Shown here in pieces: positions 1-8,614 of a stretch of 64,000 nucleotides of DNA. Origin of the DNA: Anaerolineaceae bacterium (GTDB lineage Bacteria > Chloroflexota > Anaerolineae > Aggregatilineales > Phototrophicaceae). The notes under the pieces were generated by a model. That model worked only from the letters and a program-made list of their open reading frames with translations. It ran no database searches and was not told the DNA's origin. Within the stretch, counting starts at the first letter, position 1. Each line of letters begins with the position of its first letter. The DNA lies in the NCBI GenBank assembly GCA_020634135.1, contig JACKCG010000006.1, positions 186,001-250,000 on the forward strand, in the 5' to 3' direction. Both the position numbers and the translations under genes were made by a program.

Positions 1-2229
1 CCACAGGTGATCCTCGTAGGTCACATTGACGACCATGTTATCCCGGTTGACCAGCGCCTGGCGCACCGCTTCGAGGTCGGCCAGTACGCCGCCCCAGTCC
101 GTATCAATGCGCCCGACCAGTTCCCGCAGGAAGAACAGGTAGCTCACGCCGTTCATCATCTCATTAGCCCAGTCGGCCTCGCGGAAGTGTGCCCGCAGCC
201 GCCGGTTGGCCGGGACATGGCCGACAAACCCGAAGGTGGACTCTTTATCGGCTTTTTCTTCCAGTACGATCTGGCGGAAGCGCTCACGGTTATCCATTTT
301 CACGGTCAGCAGCACATCACGGAGGATGTCGAGCAGGTCGCCGGTCTGGGTTGCCATCGCCTTGCCACGCAGGAAGACCCAGGTCGTGCTGGCATCACTG
401 TCCTTGCTGCTGGAAAGCATGGCGGAAAAGCCAATGCCGCCGGTTTTGCGCCCGATACGCTGGGTGAGTTTGACGTAATCTTCGGTCTCCGTGCCCATTT
501 CGAGCAGCATCTCACCGAGCAGCCCGATATAAGGCAGCAGCCGTTGGGGCAGTGTGTGCAGGTTGAAGCCGACATCTACATAGGCAATCCCATTGGTCGG
601 CTGCGGGTGGTACAGCACTTTGCTCCCCTGCATCTGGAGGATTTCCACAGGGGTGATTTTTGTTTCTTTATCCATGTCGGCCAGTGTCAGGCGCGGGATG
701 GTTGCCAGCGCTTCCGGCGAGTCGGGCGTGGCCTGCCGCGCCTTGAGTGCCTCGGTATCCTCGATTACTGCGGCGATGCCTGCCTCACTCATCGCGGCGC
801 GGGCTGCTTCGATTCGCGCTTGTTCGGCTGCTTCGCGCTGCTGGCGCACCGTGTCATCCGGCTTGAGGATAATCGTTGAACGATGCGGGTTGTCGAGCAG
901 GTATTGGCGGATCAGCCCTTCAAAGTAGCCGGGCCGGGCAGCCCGTTCTTTAATGCGTTCCAGTGCGTCCGCAAAGGCCAGCCGTTCCATTGGGTCGCCG
1001 CCGTGTGTCCACGTTTGCAGTGCCCGGAACATCATGACGAGGCCGCGCGGGGCGCTGCCGGTATTGTTTTCGCGCAGCGAGAATTCCACCGAGTTGAGGG
1101 CGGCTTCGATCATGTCGCGGTCAATGCCGTTGTCAGCCAACTCTTGCAGCGTATCCAGAATCAGTTTCTCAATAGTGCCAGCATCCTTGACAGCGATGCC
1201 TTTCAACCCGGTGGAGAAGGTCACCTCGCGCATACTGGCGCTCAGGCCTTCGCCCGAAAGGTCTTCACCCAGTCCGGAATCGAGCAGCGCCTTCCGCAGC
1301 GGTGACGCGGCACTATCCACCAGGATATAGTCGAGAATACCCAGCGCCAGCGTCGTCTCCGAGTCGCGGACATCGTTGAGCAGCCAGCCAACGGTGACAA
1401 ACCCCTTATTGTCGCCCTCGCCGGTTTCAATCGGGAATTCACGACGGCGCGGTTCATTGAAGCGGGGTTGCAGCGGCAGTTCGGTGTCAATCTCGCGGTG
1501 GTCAAAACCGGATATGAACTCGTTCACCAGCCGCAGCCGTTCCATCGGGTCGTCATCGCCGTAAAAATAGATGCGGGCATTCGACGGGTGGTAATACGTG
1601 TCGTGGAAGGTACGGAAGTCTTCATAGGTCAGGTCGGGGATGCTGGCCGGGTCGCCGCCGTAGTCATGGGCATAGGGGGTGTCGGGCAGCAGTGAATGGC
1701 GCATATACTCGCTTTCCATCACGTCCGGCGACGAGTAGTAGCCCTTCATTTCGTTGAAGACGACCCCTTTGAGGGTCATTGGCGCATCTTTGCCATTGAG
1801 TTCGTAGTGCCAGCCTTCCTGATGCAGCGTGTTCTCATCCATTGCCGGGAAGAACACGGCATCCATATAGACATCCACCATATTGTAGAAGTCATGCAGG
1901 TTGGTGCTGGCGATGGGATACATCGTCCGGTCGGGCATCGTCATGGCGTTGATGAAGGTTTGCAGCGACCCTTTCACCAGTTCGATCAGTGGTTCTTTGA
2001 CCGGATACTTGCGCGACCCGCACAGCACTGAATGTTCCAGGATGTGCGGCAGGCCGGTAGAGTCGGGCGGGGGCGTCTTGAAGGTGATGCCGAAAGTCTT
2101 GTTATCGTCATCATTCTCCATCGAGAGCAGTTCCGCCCCGGTACGTGTGTGCCGGTAGAGTTTTGCCCGTGTGTTCAGTTCGGGGATGTCGCGTTCCGAT
2201 ACCAGTTCAAATCCGTGATATTCTGTCAT
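1..2229 (-). CDS. Presequence protease-like M16C zinc metallopeptidase (3' end beyond window)
   Basis: The minus strand from 2229 to the window edge is one open frame of 743 codons beginning MTEYHGFELV. Residues 62-66 read HILEH, the inverted HxxEH zinc site of the M16 (pitrilysin/insulinase) family. The flanking text (TFGITFKTPPPDSTGLPHIL) and the following LCGSRKYPVKEP are characteristic of the PreP/Cym1 subgroup. Family members are large, roughly 970 residues, soluble enzymes that degrade peptides inside a closed two-lobed chamber, so about a quarter of the protein lies outside the window. The ATG at 2229 is preceded by a short GAGG. The gene is divergent from the MFS exporter at 2434. Family assignment is firm; substrate is unknown. 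Confidence 0.9.
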   Translation of the reverse strand, partial: MTEYHGFELVSERDIPELNTRAKLYRHTRTGAELLSMENDDDNKTFGITFKTPPPDSTGLPHILEHSVLCGSRKYPVKEPLIELVKGSLQTFINAMTMPDRTMYPIASTNLHDFYNMVDVYMDAVFFPAMDENTLHQEGWHYELNGKDAPMTLKGVVFNEMKGYYSSPDVMESEYMRHSLLPDTPYAHDYGGDPASIPDLTYEDFRTFHDTYYHPSNARIYFYGDDDPMERLRLVNEFISGFDHREIDTELPLQPRFNEPRRREFPIETGEGDNKGFVTVGWLLNDVRDSETTLALGILDYILVDSAASPLRKALLDSGLGEDLSGEGLSASMREVTFSTGLKGIAVKDAGTIEKLILDTLQELADNGIDRDMIEAALNSVEFSLRENNTGSAPRGLVMMFRALQTWTHGGDPMERLAFADALERIKERAARPGYFEGLIRQYLLDNPHRSTIILKPDDTVRQQREAAEQARIEAARAAMSEAGIAAVIEDTEALKARQATPDSPEALATIPRLTLADMDKETKITPVEILQMQGSKVLYHPQPTNGIAYVDVGFNLHTLPQRLLPYIGLLGEMLLEMGTETEDYVKLTQRIGRKTGGIGFSAMLSSSKDSDASTTWVFLRGKAMATQTGDLLDILRDVLLTVKMDNRERFRQIVLEEKADKESTFGFVGHVPANRRLRAHFREADWANEMMNGVSYLFFLRELVGRIDTDWGGVLADLEAVRQALVNRDNMVVNVTYEDHLW

Positions 2230-2433
2230 AGCCTCGCTTCCAGATCCTCTTGTTTACCCATCCACTTTACACTAAAACACTGCTTCGCGCACCGGTGGTT
2301 ACCGCCGCTGCTCTGTCGGGCTTCACCACAAAGATCACATTCAGTGTAATTTTTTTAAATGATTGAAACTTTTCAATCAGTTGCGCGTATATAGGGTATT
2401 CAAAGAGGTTGAAGGGGGGAGAGTGGGAGCCGC

Positions 2434-3804
2434 ATGAACCAGCCAAAACACAATATGCGCACATTTTATACTTTGATTTTAACCCAGGTTTTTTCGCTCA
2501 TCGGCAGCAAGGTCAGCGGACTGGCGATTGGCATCTACGTGTTCAATCAGACCGGGGACGCGACACCGCTGGCACTTGTGTCGTTTTTCGCCGTTGTACC
2601 CCAGGTGCTGGCGTCGGGCGTTTCCGGCGTGCTGGCTGACCGCTACGACCGCCGTTACGTGATGGCGCTTGCGGATGCCGGACAGGCGGCGGGCACAGTG
2701 CTGCTTTTCTTCAGCTTCGCTTCTGGCGATTTCCAACTATGGCATCTCTATGGGGTCGTCTTTATCCAGGCGATTTTCAGCGTTTTCCAGGGGCCGGCTT
2801 TCATGTCCTCGGTGACGATGCTCGTGCCGGATTCGCAGCGTGATCGGGCTAATGCGGTGCAGCAGCTTGCCGGGCCAACTGCCGGGATCATCGCGCCTGT
2901 GCTGGCGGGCACGATCTATGGCGCAGTGGGTGTAACCGGCGCGATCCTGATTGATATGTTGACTTTTCTGGTGGCGATGGCTGTTGTGCTGCGTGTTCAT
3001 ATCCCTCGCCCGGAAAAAACAGCGGAAGGCGCGGCGCTCTCCGGTTCGGTATGGAAGGAGTCGCTGGGCGGGATGCGTTACCTGTGGGCGCGGCGTCCAC
3101 TGCTGGGGCTGCTGCTGCATATCTCCCTGCTCAACTTCCTCATGGGTGGTTCGGGCGTCCTCATGACCCCCTATGTGCTATCGCGCACCGGCAGCGAAGC
3201 GATGCTAGGTGTGCTGCTCGGCCTGATGAACCTGGGTGCGATTACCGGCGGCCTGCTGATCGGAATCGTCGGTGGCAGAAAACGGACGCGCATCCATATC
3301 ATCATGCCGGGTGTGATCGTCTTGGGATGCTTCCTGGTCGCGCTGGGGATGAGTCAGCACCTGATTGCGCTGGGAATCTCCATATTTCTGCTGCTGGTGC
3401 CCGTCTCAATCATTAACGCCACGTTTCTTTCACTGCTCCAGGCGAAAATCGCCCCCGATATTCAGGGGCGGGTGTTCGCTGTTGTCGGGCAGCTCGCTAT
3501 GCTGCTCATGCCGCTGTCCTTCCTGCTGGTGGGGCCGCTGGCCGACCAGGTGTTTGAACCGGCAGTCGGCAGTCCCGGTTGGCAGGCCGTTGCGCCCCTT
3601 GTGGGGAATTCCACCGGGGCAGGCATAGGGCTGATACTGGTCGTAGGCGGCGTGCTGACGACTGTCTCCACGCTGTTTGTCTACGCCATACCGTCTATCC
3701 GCCACCTGGAAGCGGATATGCCGGATTACATACCGGCCCATGCAGACAGTGACGCCGCAGAGGACGCAGGTGACACACCTATTGAAGCCGCTGCGGTGAT
3801 ATGA
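2434..3804 (+). CDS. MFS-type exporter (macrolide-efflux/EntS-like)
   Basis: A 456-residue integral membrane protein with about 12 hydrophobic segments. The early loop motif GVLADRYDRRYVM (around residues 66-78) matches the conserved loop 2-3 signature (GxLaDRxdRr) of the major facilitator superfamily. The overall character (LTQVFSLIGSKVSGLAIGIY near the N-terminus, a long acidic C-terminal tail rich in D and A) resembles the MFS_3 branch that includes MefA-type macrolide exporters and the enterobactin exporter EntS. The ATG at 2434 follows a purine-rich GGGGGGAGAGTGGGAG; an in-frame ATG seven codons later is an alternative. The gene stands alone, divergent from the M16 peptidase, so its substrate cannot be inferred from context. 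Confidence 0.85.
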   Translation: MNQPKHNMRTFYTLILTQVFSLIGSKVSGLAIGIYVFNQTGDATPLALVSFFAVVPQVLASGVSGVLADRYDRRYVMALADAGQAAGTVLLFFSFASGDFQLWHLYGVVFIQAIFSVFQGPAFMSSVTMLVPDSQRDRANAVQQLAGPTAGIIAPVLAGTIYGAVGVTGAILIDMLTFLVAMAVVLRVHIPRPEKTAEGAALSGSVWKESLGGMRYLWARRPLLGLLLHISLLNFLMGGSGVLMTPYVLSRTGSEAMLGVLLGLMNLGAITGGLLIGIVGGRKRTRIHIIMPGVIVLGCFLVALGMSQHLIALGISIFLLLVPVSIINATFLSLLQAKIAPDIQGRVFAVVGQLAMLLMPLSFLLVGPLADQVFEPAVGSPGWQAVAPLVGNSTGAGIGLILVVGGVLTTVSTLFVYAIPSIRHLEADMPDYIPAHADSDAAEDAGDTPIEAAAVI

Positions 3805-3887
3805 GTGGGGATGGAACTATGCCCAGATAGATAGGACTTGAGCAATTCGAATGATTGGTCTTAACGCTCGGACATTCAGTAATTCAG

Positions 3888-4124
3888 CTACGACGCTTTT
3901 GCCATTGGATAGGTGCGGACTTCGACCTGTACATCTCTGTCGGCAGCGGCATTCATCATCGCCAGCAGAGCATCGGTGGTATCGGCGTCAAAATAGGCTT
4001 CGCCGCAGTTGGTACACACGCGGGCTGGCACATCTTTAATCACCAATGTCGTCGTATCGCGCTCCAGCGTGACAGTGGTGGTACCAGTTCTTGTTTCACC
4101 ATGTTTGCAGATTACACACATCAT
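3888..4124 (-). CDS. YgiT-type zinc-finger antitoxin-like protein
   Basis: A 78-residue protein with two CxxC pairs: CVIC at residues 3-6 and CTNC around residues 37-40, in the spacing of the YgiT/MqsA-type zinc-finger domain. Its start overlaps the stop of the upstream DUF4258 gene (TGA/ATG overlap at 4121-4124) and follows AGGAG at good distance, so the two are translationally coupled. In this family the zinc finger is the N-terminal half of an antitoxin; here there is no helix-turn-helix half, so it is a short, zinc-finger-only version. Known for the family: such genes pair with DUF4258 proteins as toxin-antitoxin modules. The antitoxin role here is inferred from that pairing. Confidence 0.8.
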   Translation of the reverse strand: MMCVICKHGETRTGTTTVTLERDTTTLVIKDVPARVCTNCGEAYFDADTTDALLAMMNAAADRDVQVEVRTYPMAKAS

Positions 4125-4405
4125 GTCCTCTTACTCCTGAAGTCATCATTCCAGATGTTCGGGTCAGGTTCATAGACGGTGATGATAATCGTTTCATTTG
4201 CTGCGTCATTATCAGCCGCGACTATGTGTAGTGGGCGATTATCTACCCACCCAAGAATGAGACGACTCGGAAATGGCCTATCATCCGTATATTCGCGAAT
4301 TGTTTCACCAGCCTTTACAACTGATTCTACCATAGCGCGATCGAAGTTGCGCTCCGCCATACGGAACACCGCATGGCGGGCATAAATATATATACGATCA
4401 CTCAA
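4121..4405 (-). CDS. DUF4258 protein, putative toxin of a toxin-antitoxin pair
   Basis: The recognisable domain begins IYIYARHAVFRMAERN and contains the R/H-x-x-x-R-M-x-E-R signature typical of DUF4258 proteins, followed by RPLHIVAADN and an ITVYEPD strand. The open frame extends back over the end of the dehydrogenase gene, but that part is out of frame with it and is not conserved-looking. I chose the TTG at 4405 because GGAG lies 8 bases upstream; an ATG at 4447 (overlapping the previous stop by 11 bases) is the alternative and would give 108 residues. The toxin-first order, with a YgiT-type partner immediately downstream, fits a type II toxin-antitoxin operon. Toxicity is inferred. Confidence 0.7.
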   Translation of the reverse strand: MSDRIYIYARHAVFRMAERNFDRAMVESVVKAGETIREYTDDRPFPSRLILGWVDNRPLHIVAADNDAANETIIITVYEPDPNIWNDDFRSKRT

Positions 4406-4436
4406 CTTTAGTTCTCCACTGATCTGCCGCCTAACC

Positions 4437-7253
4437 TTACCGGACATGCTGCCAGGCGGTATGCAGTTCGGTCTGGCCGTTCTTGATCGCCAGCAGCAGC
4501 GCGTCCTGGTCAACCGGCGTGGCATAGATGCGGACTCCAGTGGCGTTAGTGATGGCGTTGCAGATGGCCGGAGTCGTGTTGATACTGGGGATTTCGCCCA
4601 CACCCTTTGCGCCATACGGCCCGGCCTCGGAGCGGTGTTCGACCAGATGCGAGACTATCTCCGGGGCGTGCTTGATGCTGGGCATCTTGTAACGGGCCAG
4701 CAGGCGCGACCAGGGAACGCCGTCCTCAATAATATAGGCTTCCGTCAGGCAGTGACCGAGCGCCATGACGATACCGCCTTCAATCTGTCCTTGCAGCATG
4801 AGCGGGTTAATCGCCCGGCCAATATCGGTGCTGGAAACAATCTTGAGCACATGCACCTCGCCGGTTTCCATATCCACTTCGACCAGCGCCGACTGCGTGG
4901 CATAGCTGAAGGCAAAGTGCATATCGCCGCCGCTGCCCAGCGGCTGTGTTTTCGGCGCATAATACTCGTGCCGTACCCGTGAAGTCAGGCCGTGCGACTT
5001 CATCCAGTGTACCAGCCTGCCCATCTCGACCTGGTGGCCGTTCGAGCGCAGCAGCCCTTCTTCATAGCGGATTGTCTGCGGCGGCACATCCATCATCTCC
5101 GCCGCCGACTGGGTGAGCGCATCCCGCAGCGCCACCGCCGCCAGCCGCGCCGCGTTGCCGGTGACGAACGTCTGCCGGGAAGCGGTGGTTGGCCCGCCGT
5201 TGGGCGTCAGGTCGGTATCGCACAGCAGCACCCGTACCTTTTCATAGGGGAGTTTCAGTTCCTCGGCGGCGCACTGGGCGACGACATGTGCCAACCCCTG
5301 CCCCATATCGGCGGCAGCGGTGCGGACCTCCACCGTCCCATCCTCGAACGCCTCAATTTCCGCCTCGGATTTATCCGGCGCGCCGCCCCCTAAGCCGGTG
5401 TTTTTGTAGGCGCAGGCGATGCCCCATCCGTAGGCCTTGTGACCGTCGCGCCACGCCCAGCGGAAACCATCGCCGTTGTGGTGCGCCTGCATGTCCTTCC
5501 AGGCGTCCTCAATGGTTTCGATCAGCCCCACCGATTCACGCAGAAGCTGGCCGGTAGCTGTGGTTACGCCGACTTTCTGTGCGTTGATGAGGCGGAACTG
5601 CACCGGGTCAATGCCCAGTTCCGCCGCCAGCAGGTCCATGTTCTGTTCGACGGCGAATGCCGACTGTGTGACGCCAAAACCCCGGAACGCGCCGGACGGC
5701 ACATTGTTGGTGTACATGGCGAAGCAGTCAATTTTAGCGTTCGGCACGGCATATGGGCCGGTGGCGTGGGTGGTCGCCCGCGTCAGCACCTTATCGGAAA
5801 GCGAAGCATACGCCCCGGCATCACCGTAGAGTTCAGCCTGCACCGCGATCAACTTGCCGTCACGGGTCGCGCCGGTTTTCATACGGATGGTGGTGGCGTG
5901 GCGCTTGGGGTGAAAGACGAGCGACTCCTGGCGTGTGTAGAGCATCTTGACCGGGCGGCCTGTCGCGTTCGCCAGCATCGCCACATGAATCTGCCCGGCG
6001 ATGTCCTCTTTACCGCCGAATCCGCCGCCAATCAATGTGCCGATCACCCGCACCGATTCTTCCGGCACGCCCAGCGCCAGCCCAAGCTGGTTGCGATCCT
6101 GGTAGGGGATTTGCGAACCGACGTACACCGTCAGTTTGTCGTGGTCGGGATACCCCGCCGGAACGCCGATAGCGCATTCCGGCTCCAGGAAGGCGTGTTC
6201 TGTCGTCGGGGTGTGGTACTCGCGCTCGATAATCACGTCGGCCTGAGCGAACCCGGCCTCAATATCCCCATGCCGCACCTTGATGTGCTTGAGCAGGTTG
6301 CCGGTGGGATGTTCAGGATGCAGTACCGGCGCTTCGGCAGTGTGGGCATACTGCGGATCGGCCACAACCGGCAGCGGCTCGTACTCGACCTCAATCAGCT
6401 TGAGCGCCTCGGCGGCGAGGTCTTCCGTATCGGCGGCGACGATGGCTACCGCGTCGCCCATGTAGCGCACGACGGTATCACATAGCACCGGCCAGTCCCG
6501 GTAAACCAGGCCGTGCAGGTTTTCGCCCGGCACATCGGCATGAGTGAGGACGGCCTGTACACCCGGAAGCGCCTTCGCTTTTTCGGTGCTGATGCTCAGG
6601 ATTTTCGCATGGGGATAACGGGAGCGCAGTGTGCGGGCGTAGAGCATACCGGGGAAAGTGATGTCGTCGGTATATTTTGCCTGACCGGTGACTTTGGCGC
6701 GGACTTCCTGTGGCGGCACGGAACGGCTGATGACGTGCATTGGCTCGGAGACTGCCGGGTCGTTGACCGGGAGTGGTGTTTCCCCGCGCAGTTCGCGCCC
6801 GGCGGACTGGATCGCCCGGATGACACTGGCATAGCCGGTGCAGCGGCAGTAGGTATCCTTGAGCGCCACTTTGATGTCCTGCTCGCTGGGATCAGGGTTT
6901 TCATTCAGTAAGGCCGTCGCCGTCATCATCAGCCCTGGCGTGCAGTAGCCGCACTGTACCGCGCCATGCTCGATAAAGCTCGACTGGATCGGGTGAAGTG
7001 TTTCGCCCTCGGCCAGCCCTTCCACCGACTTGATGCTTTTGCCCTGGGCCTTCAACACCGGGTATACGCACGAATCCACCGGCACGCCGTCTACCAGCAC
7101 GGTGCAGATGCCACACTCGGCCTCCTCGCAGCCGATTTTTGTGCCTGTCAGTCCCAGGTCATTCCGTAAAAACTGCGCCAGTGTGCGCGATTCATCTACT
7201 TCCCGTTCGATTTGCTGTCCATTCACAGTTATATTGATTGTCGCCATCATCAT
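4437..7253 (-). CDS. Xanthine dehydrogenase-family protein, fused 2Fe-2S and molybdopterin subunits
   Basis: A 938-residue single chain joins what are often two subunits. Residues 1-85 are a plant-type 2Fe-2S domain (C42, C47, C50, C62); residues 90-150 are the second 2Fe-2S domain (C101, C104, C136, C138, in CGYC and CRC). From about 180 onward comes the large molybdenum-cofactor subunit with GGGFGGKED, AFRGFG and GAKGVGE motifs. The Glu of TEHAFLEPE and the Arg of AFRGFG line up, by eye, with the purine-positioning Glu and Arg of bovine xanthine oxidase, and GVGE with its catalytic Glu. It lies 12 bases after the FAD gene, so electrons would pass Mo to 2Fe-2S to FAD. Three ATGs in a row occur at the start; the third (7247) has the best GAGGGAG spacing. 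Purine substrate is likely but inferred. Confidence 0.92.
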   Translation of the reverse strand: MMMATINITVNGQQIEREVDESRTLAQFLRNDLGLTGTKIGCEEAECGICTVLVDGVPVDSCVYPVLKAQGKSIKSVEGLAEGETLHPIQSSFIEHGAVQCGYCTPGLMMTATALLNENPDPSEQDIKVALKDTYCRCTGYASVIRAIQSAGRELRGETPLPVNDPAVSEPMHVISRSVPPQEVRAKVTGQAKYTDDITFPGMLYARTLRSRYPHAKILSISTEKAKALPGVQAVLTHADVPGENLHGLVYRDWPVLCDTVVRYMGDAVAIVAADTEDLAAEALKLIEVEYEPLPVVADPQYAHTAEAPVLHPEHPTGNLLKHIKVRHGDIEAGFAQADVIIEREYHTPTTEHAFLEPECAIGVPAGYPDHDKLTVYVGSQIPYQDRNQLGLALGVPEESVRVIGTLIGGGFGGKEDIAGQIHVAMLANATGRPVKMLYTRQESLVFHPKRHATTIRMKTGATRDGKLIAVQAELYGDAGAYASLSDKVLTRATTHATGPYAVPNAKIDCFAMYTNNVPSGAFRGFGVTQSAFAVEQNMDLLAAELGIDPVQFRLINAQKVGVTTATGQLLRESVGLIETIEDAWKDMQAHHNGDGFRWAWRDGHKAYGWGIACAYKNTGLGGGAPDKSEAEIEAFEDGTVEVRTAAADMGQGLAHVVAQCAAEELKLPYEKVRVLLCDTDLTPNGGPTTASRQTFVTGNAARLAAVALRDALTQSAAEMMDVPPQTIRYEEGLLRSNGHQVEMGRLVHWMKSHGLTSRVRHEYYAPKTQPLGSGGDMHFAFSYATQSALVEVDMETGEVHVLKIVSSTDIGRAINPLMLQGQIEGGIVMALGHCLTEAYIIEDGVPWSRLLARYKMPSIKHAPEIVSHLVEHRSEAGPYGAKGVGEIPSINTTPAICNAITNATGVRIYATPVDQDALLLAIKNGQTELHTAWQHVR

Positions 7254-7265
7254 CTCCCTCTCACA

Positions 7266-8171
7266 TTACATCCCTACGCCTTCGGGAACTGCCGCCCCGG
7301 TCTGTGCCCGCTGCACGGCCAAAGTCAGCGTCCGCCGCAGCAGTACACCGATCATCTCGCGCCGGTAGTCGGCTGTTGCCCGATACTTGCTGGTGCGCGG
7401 GTGCAGCACCTTCTGGCCGAGTTCGGCGGTCTGGTGAATAGTCCGTTCGCTGGCGGGCTGGCCGTTGAGGAACGCTTCGACCTCGCCTACCCGCAGCGGC
7501 GTTGGCCCGGCAGGTGCGATACACACCCGCGATTCGACAATCGTCGCGCCATCCAGCCGCAGCCAGACGGCACAGCCCAGAATCGGCAGGGCGACGCCCT
7601 GGGGACGCATAATGCGCTTGAAGGCCGTGGCTTCCCCCTTGCCGGAGGGTGCGAAGCGAAAACGCAGCAGCAAATCGTGAGTCGAATTGATCAAAGACTG
7701 GCCCGGCCCCTGGTACATTTCTAGGATGGGCACCCAGCGCCGTTCGCCATTGAGGATGATTTCGGCTTCGGCGTCCAGCGCGACCAGCGAGGTCGTCCCG
7801 TCGCCTGCCGGGAGGGCGTGCGCCACGTTGCCGCCGAGTGTCCCCACGTTCCGCACCTGCGGCCCGCCGACGACGCCGCAGCTTTCCACCAGACAGGTAG
7901 CATTCGCCGCCAGCAGGGGGGAACGCACAATCTGGTTATGGGTGACGCCTGCGCCGATGATAATCTGGTTGTTCCGGGTTTCAATGATGGTAAGTTCGGG
8001 GATGGCGGTGATGTCCACCAGCGCCGGGAAGGGTTCGCCCTCTTCGGCGCGTAAGTCCACCAGCAGATCCGTCCCCCCGGCGATCACCCGTGCCTGGCCG
8101 CCGTAGTGGTCGAGCAGGGCAAGCGCCTCATCAATTGAAGATGGGGTGTGATAATGATGCCACAGTTTCAT
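7266..8171 (-). CDS. FAD-binding subunit of xanthine dehydrogenase-family enzyme
   Basis: A 301-residue protein starting MKLWHHYHTPSSIDEAL. It carries the two FAD-binding signatures of the family: AGGTDLLVDLR near residue 33 and NVGTLGGNVAHALPAGD near residue 110, followed by the CO-dehydrogenase flavoprotein C-terminal domain. An upstream in-frame ATG at 8219 would add 16 residues unlike the family, so I prefer 8171. The gene is directly upstream of and co-transcribed with the fused Fe-S/Mo subunit, completing the electron chain to NAD or another acceptor. The 443-base gap upstream separates it from the ABC transporter genes but the strand is the same. Confidence 0.9.
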   Translation of the reverse strand: MKLWHHYHTPSSIDEALALLDHYGGQARVIAGGTDLLVDLRAEEGEPFPALVDITAIPELTIIETRNNQIIIGAGVTHNQIVRSPLLAANATCLVESCGVVGGPQVRNVGTLGGNVAHALPAGDGTTSLVALDAEAEIILNGERRWVPILEMYQGPGQSLINSTHDLLLRFRFAPSGKGEATAFKRIMRPQGVALPILGCAVWLRLDGATIVESRVCIAPAGPTPLRVGEVEAFLNGQPASERTIHQTAELGQKVLHPRTSKYRATADYRREMIGVLLRRTLTLAVQRAQTGAAVPEGVGM

Positions 8172-8409
8172 GATATGGTCTGACCTCGCAACTCTCTTTA
8201 TCAGGTAGACCACCGGCACTTTTCGATGGGAGTGTCTCCCAGCGCCGCCACGACAATGGTGACGACCTGTGGTATGTGGTTTTCGGTTGTCAGTATTCAG
8301 TTATCGGTTCTCAGTTTTTTGATGAGTGCGGCCAACATCCGTTTGATTTCGATTGCAGTTATGAGACAGGTAGGAGGATATTTTCCGCCAGGGGATGATG
8401 TCGGTCAAG

Positions 8410-8554
8410 AATTTAATCAGGTAACGAGCGAAACACTACGGGTAGATTTTAGCGGACAGGGCAAGCCTTGTCCCTACAGAACCTGATGGTAGGGACGCCC
8501 TTCTGGGCGTCCGCCAGAATCGAACGGTTTCCCGATTATTTCCTTGAAGAGCAT
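8410..8554 (+). repeat. Dispersed intergenic repeat, copy A (within the 8172-8614 gap)
   Basis: The 443-base gap between the FAD subunit and the ABC ATPase has no gene. From 8410 to 8554 it matches, with substitutions and small indels, 58164-58293 in the same orientation: both start AATTtAAATCAGGTAA-like and end with CGATTATTTcCTTgAAGAGCAT. Inside copy A are a perfect hairpin at 8493-8512 (GGACGCCC, loop TTCT, GGGCGTCC) and an imperfect palindrome around 8452-8475 (GGACAGGGCAAGCCTTGTCC). On both sides lie CAGT-rich runs (8285-8325 and 8588-8607) that are roughly inverted relative to each other. This looks like a non-coding interspersed element; whether it moves is unknown. Confidence 0.65.
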
Positions 8555-8614
8555 CAATGCCCGGCAGACGGCATATATTACCCTACGCTGACCACCGAAA
8601 ACTGATAACTACCT

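Noticed and set aside
7..2349. Several plus-strand frames over the first 2.3 kb
   Set aside because: The minus strand carries a single uninterrupted M16 peptidase frame with the HxxEH motif; the plus-strand frames are its shadows.
8285..8325. CAGT-rich runs (also at 17049 and 8588) as regulatory boxes
   Set aside because: They are low-complexity and recur in unrelated intergenic regions; no consistent placement relative to promoters.
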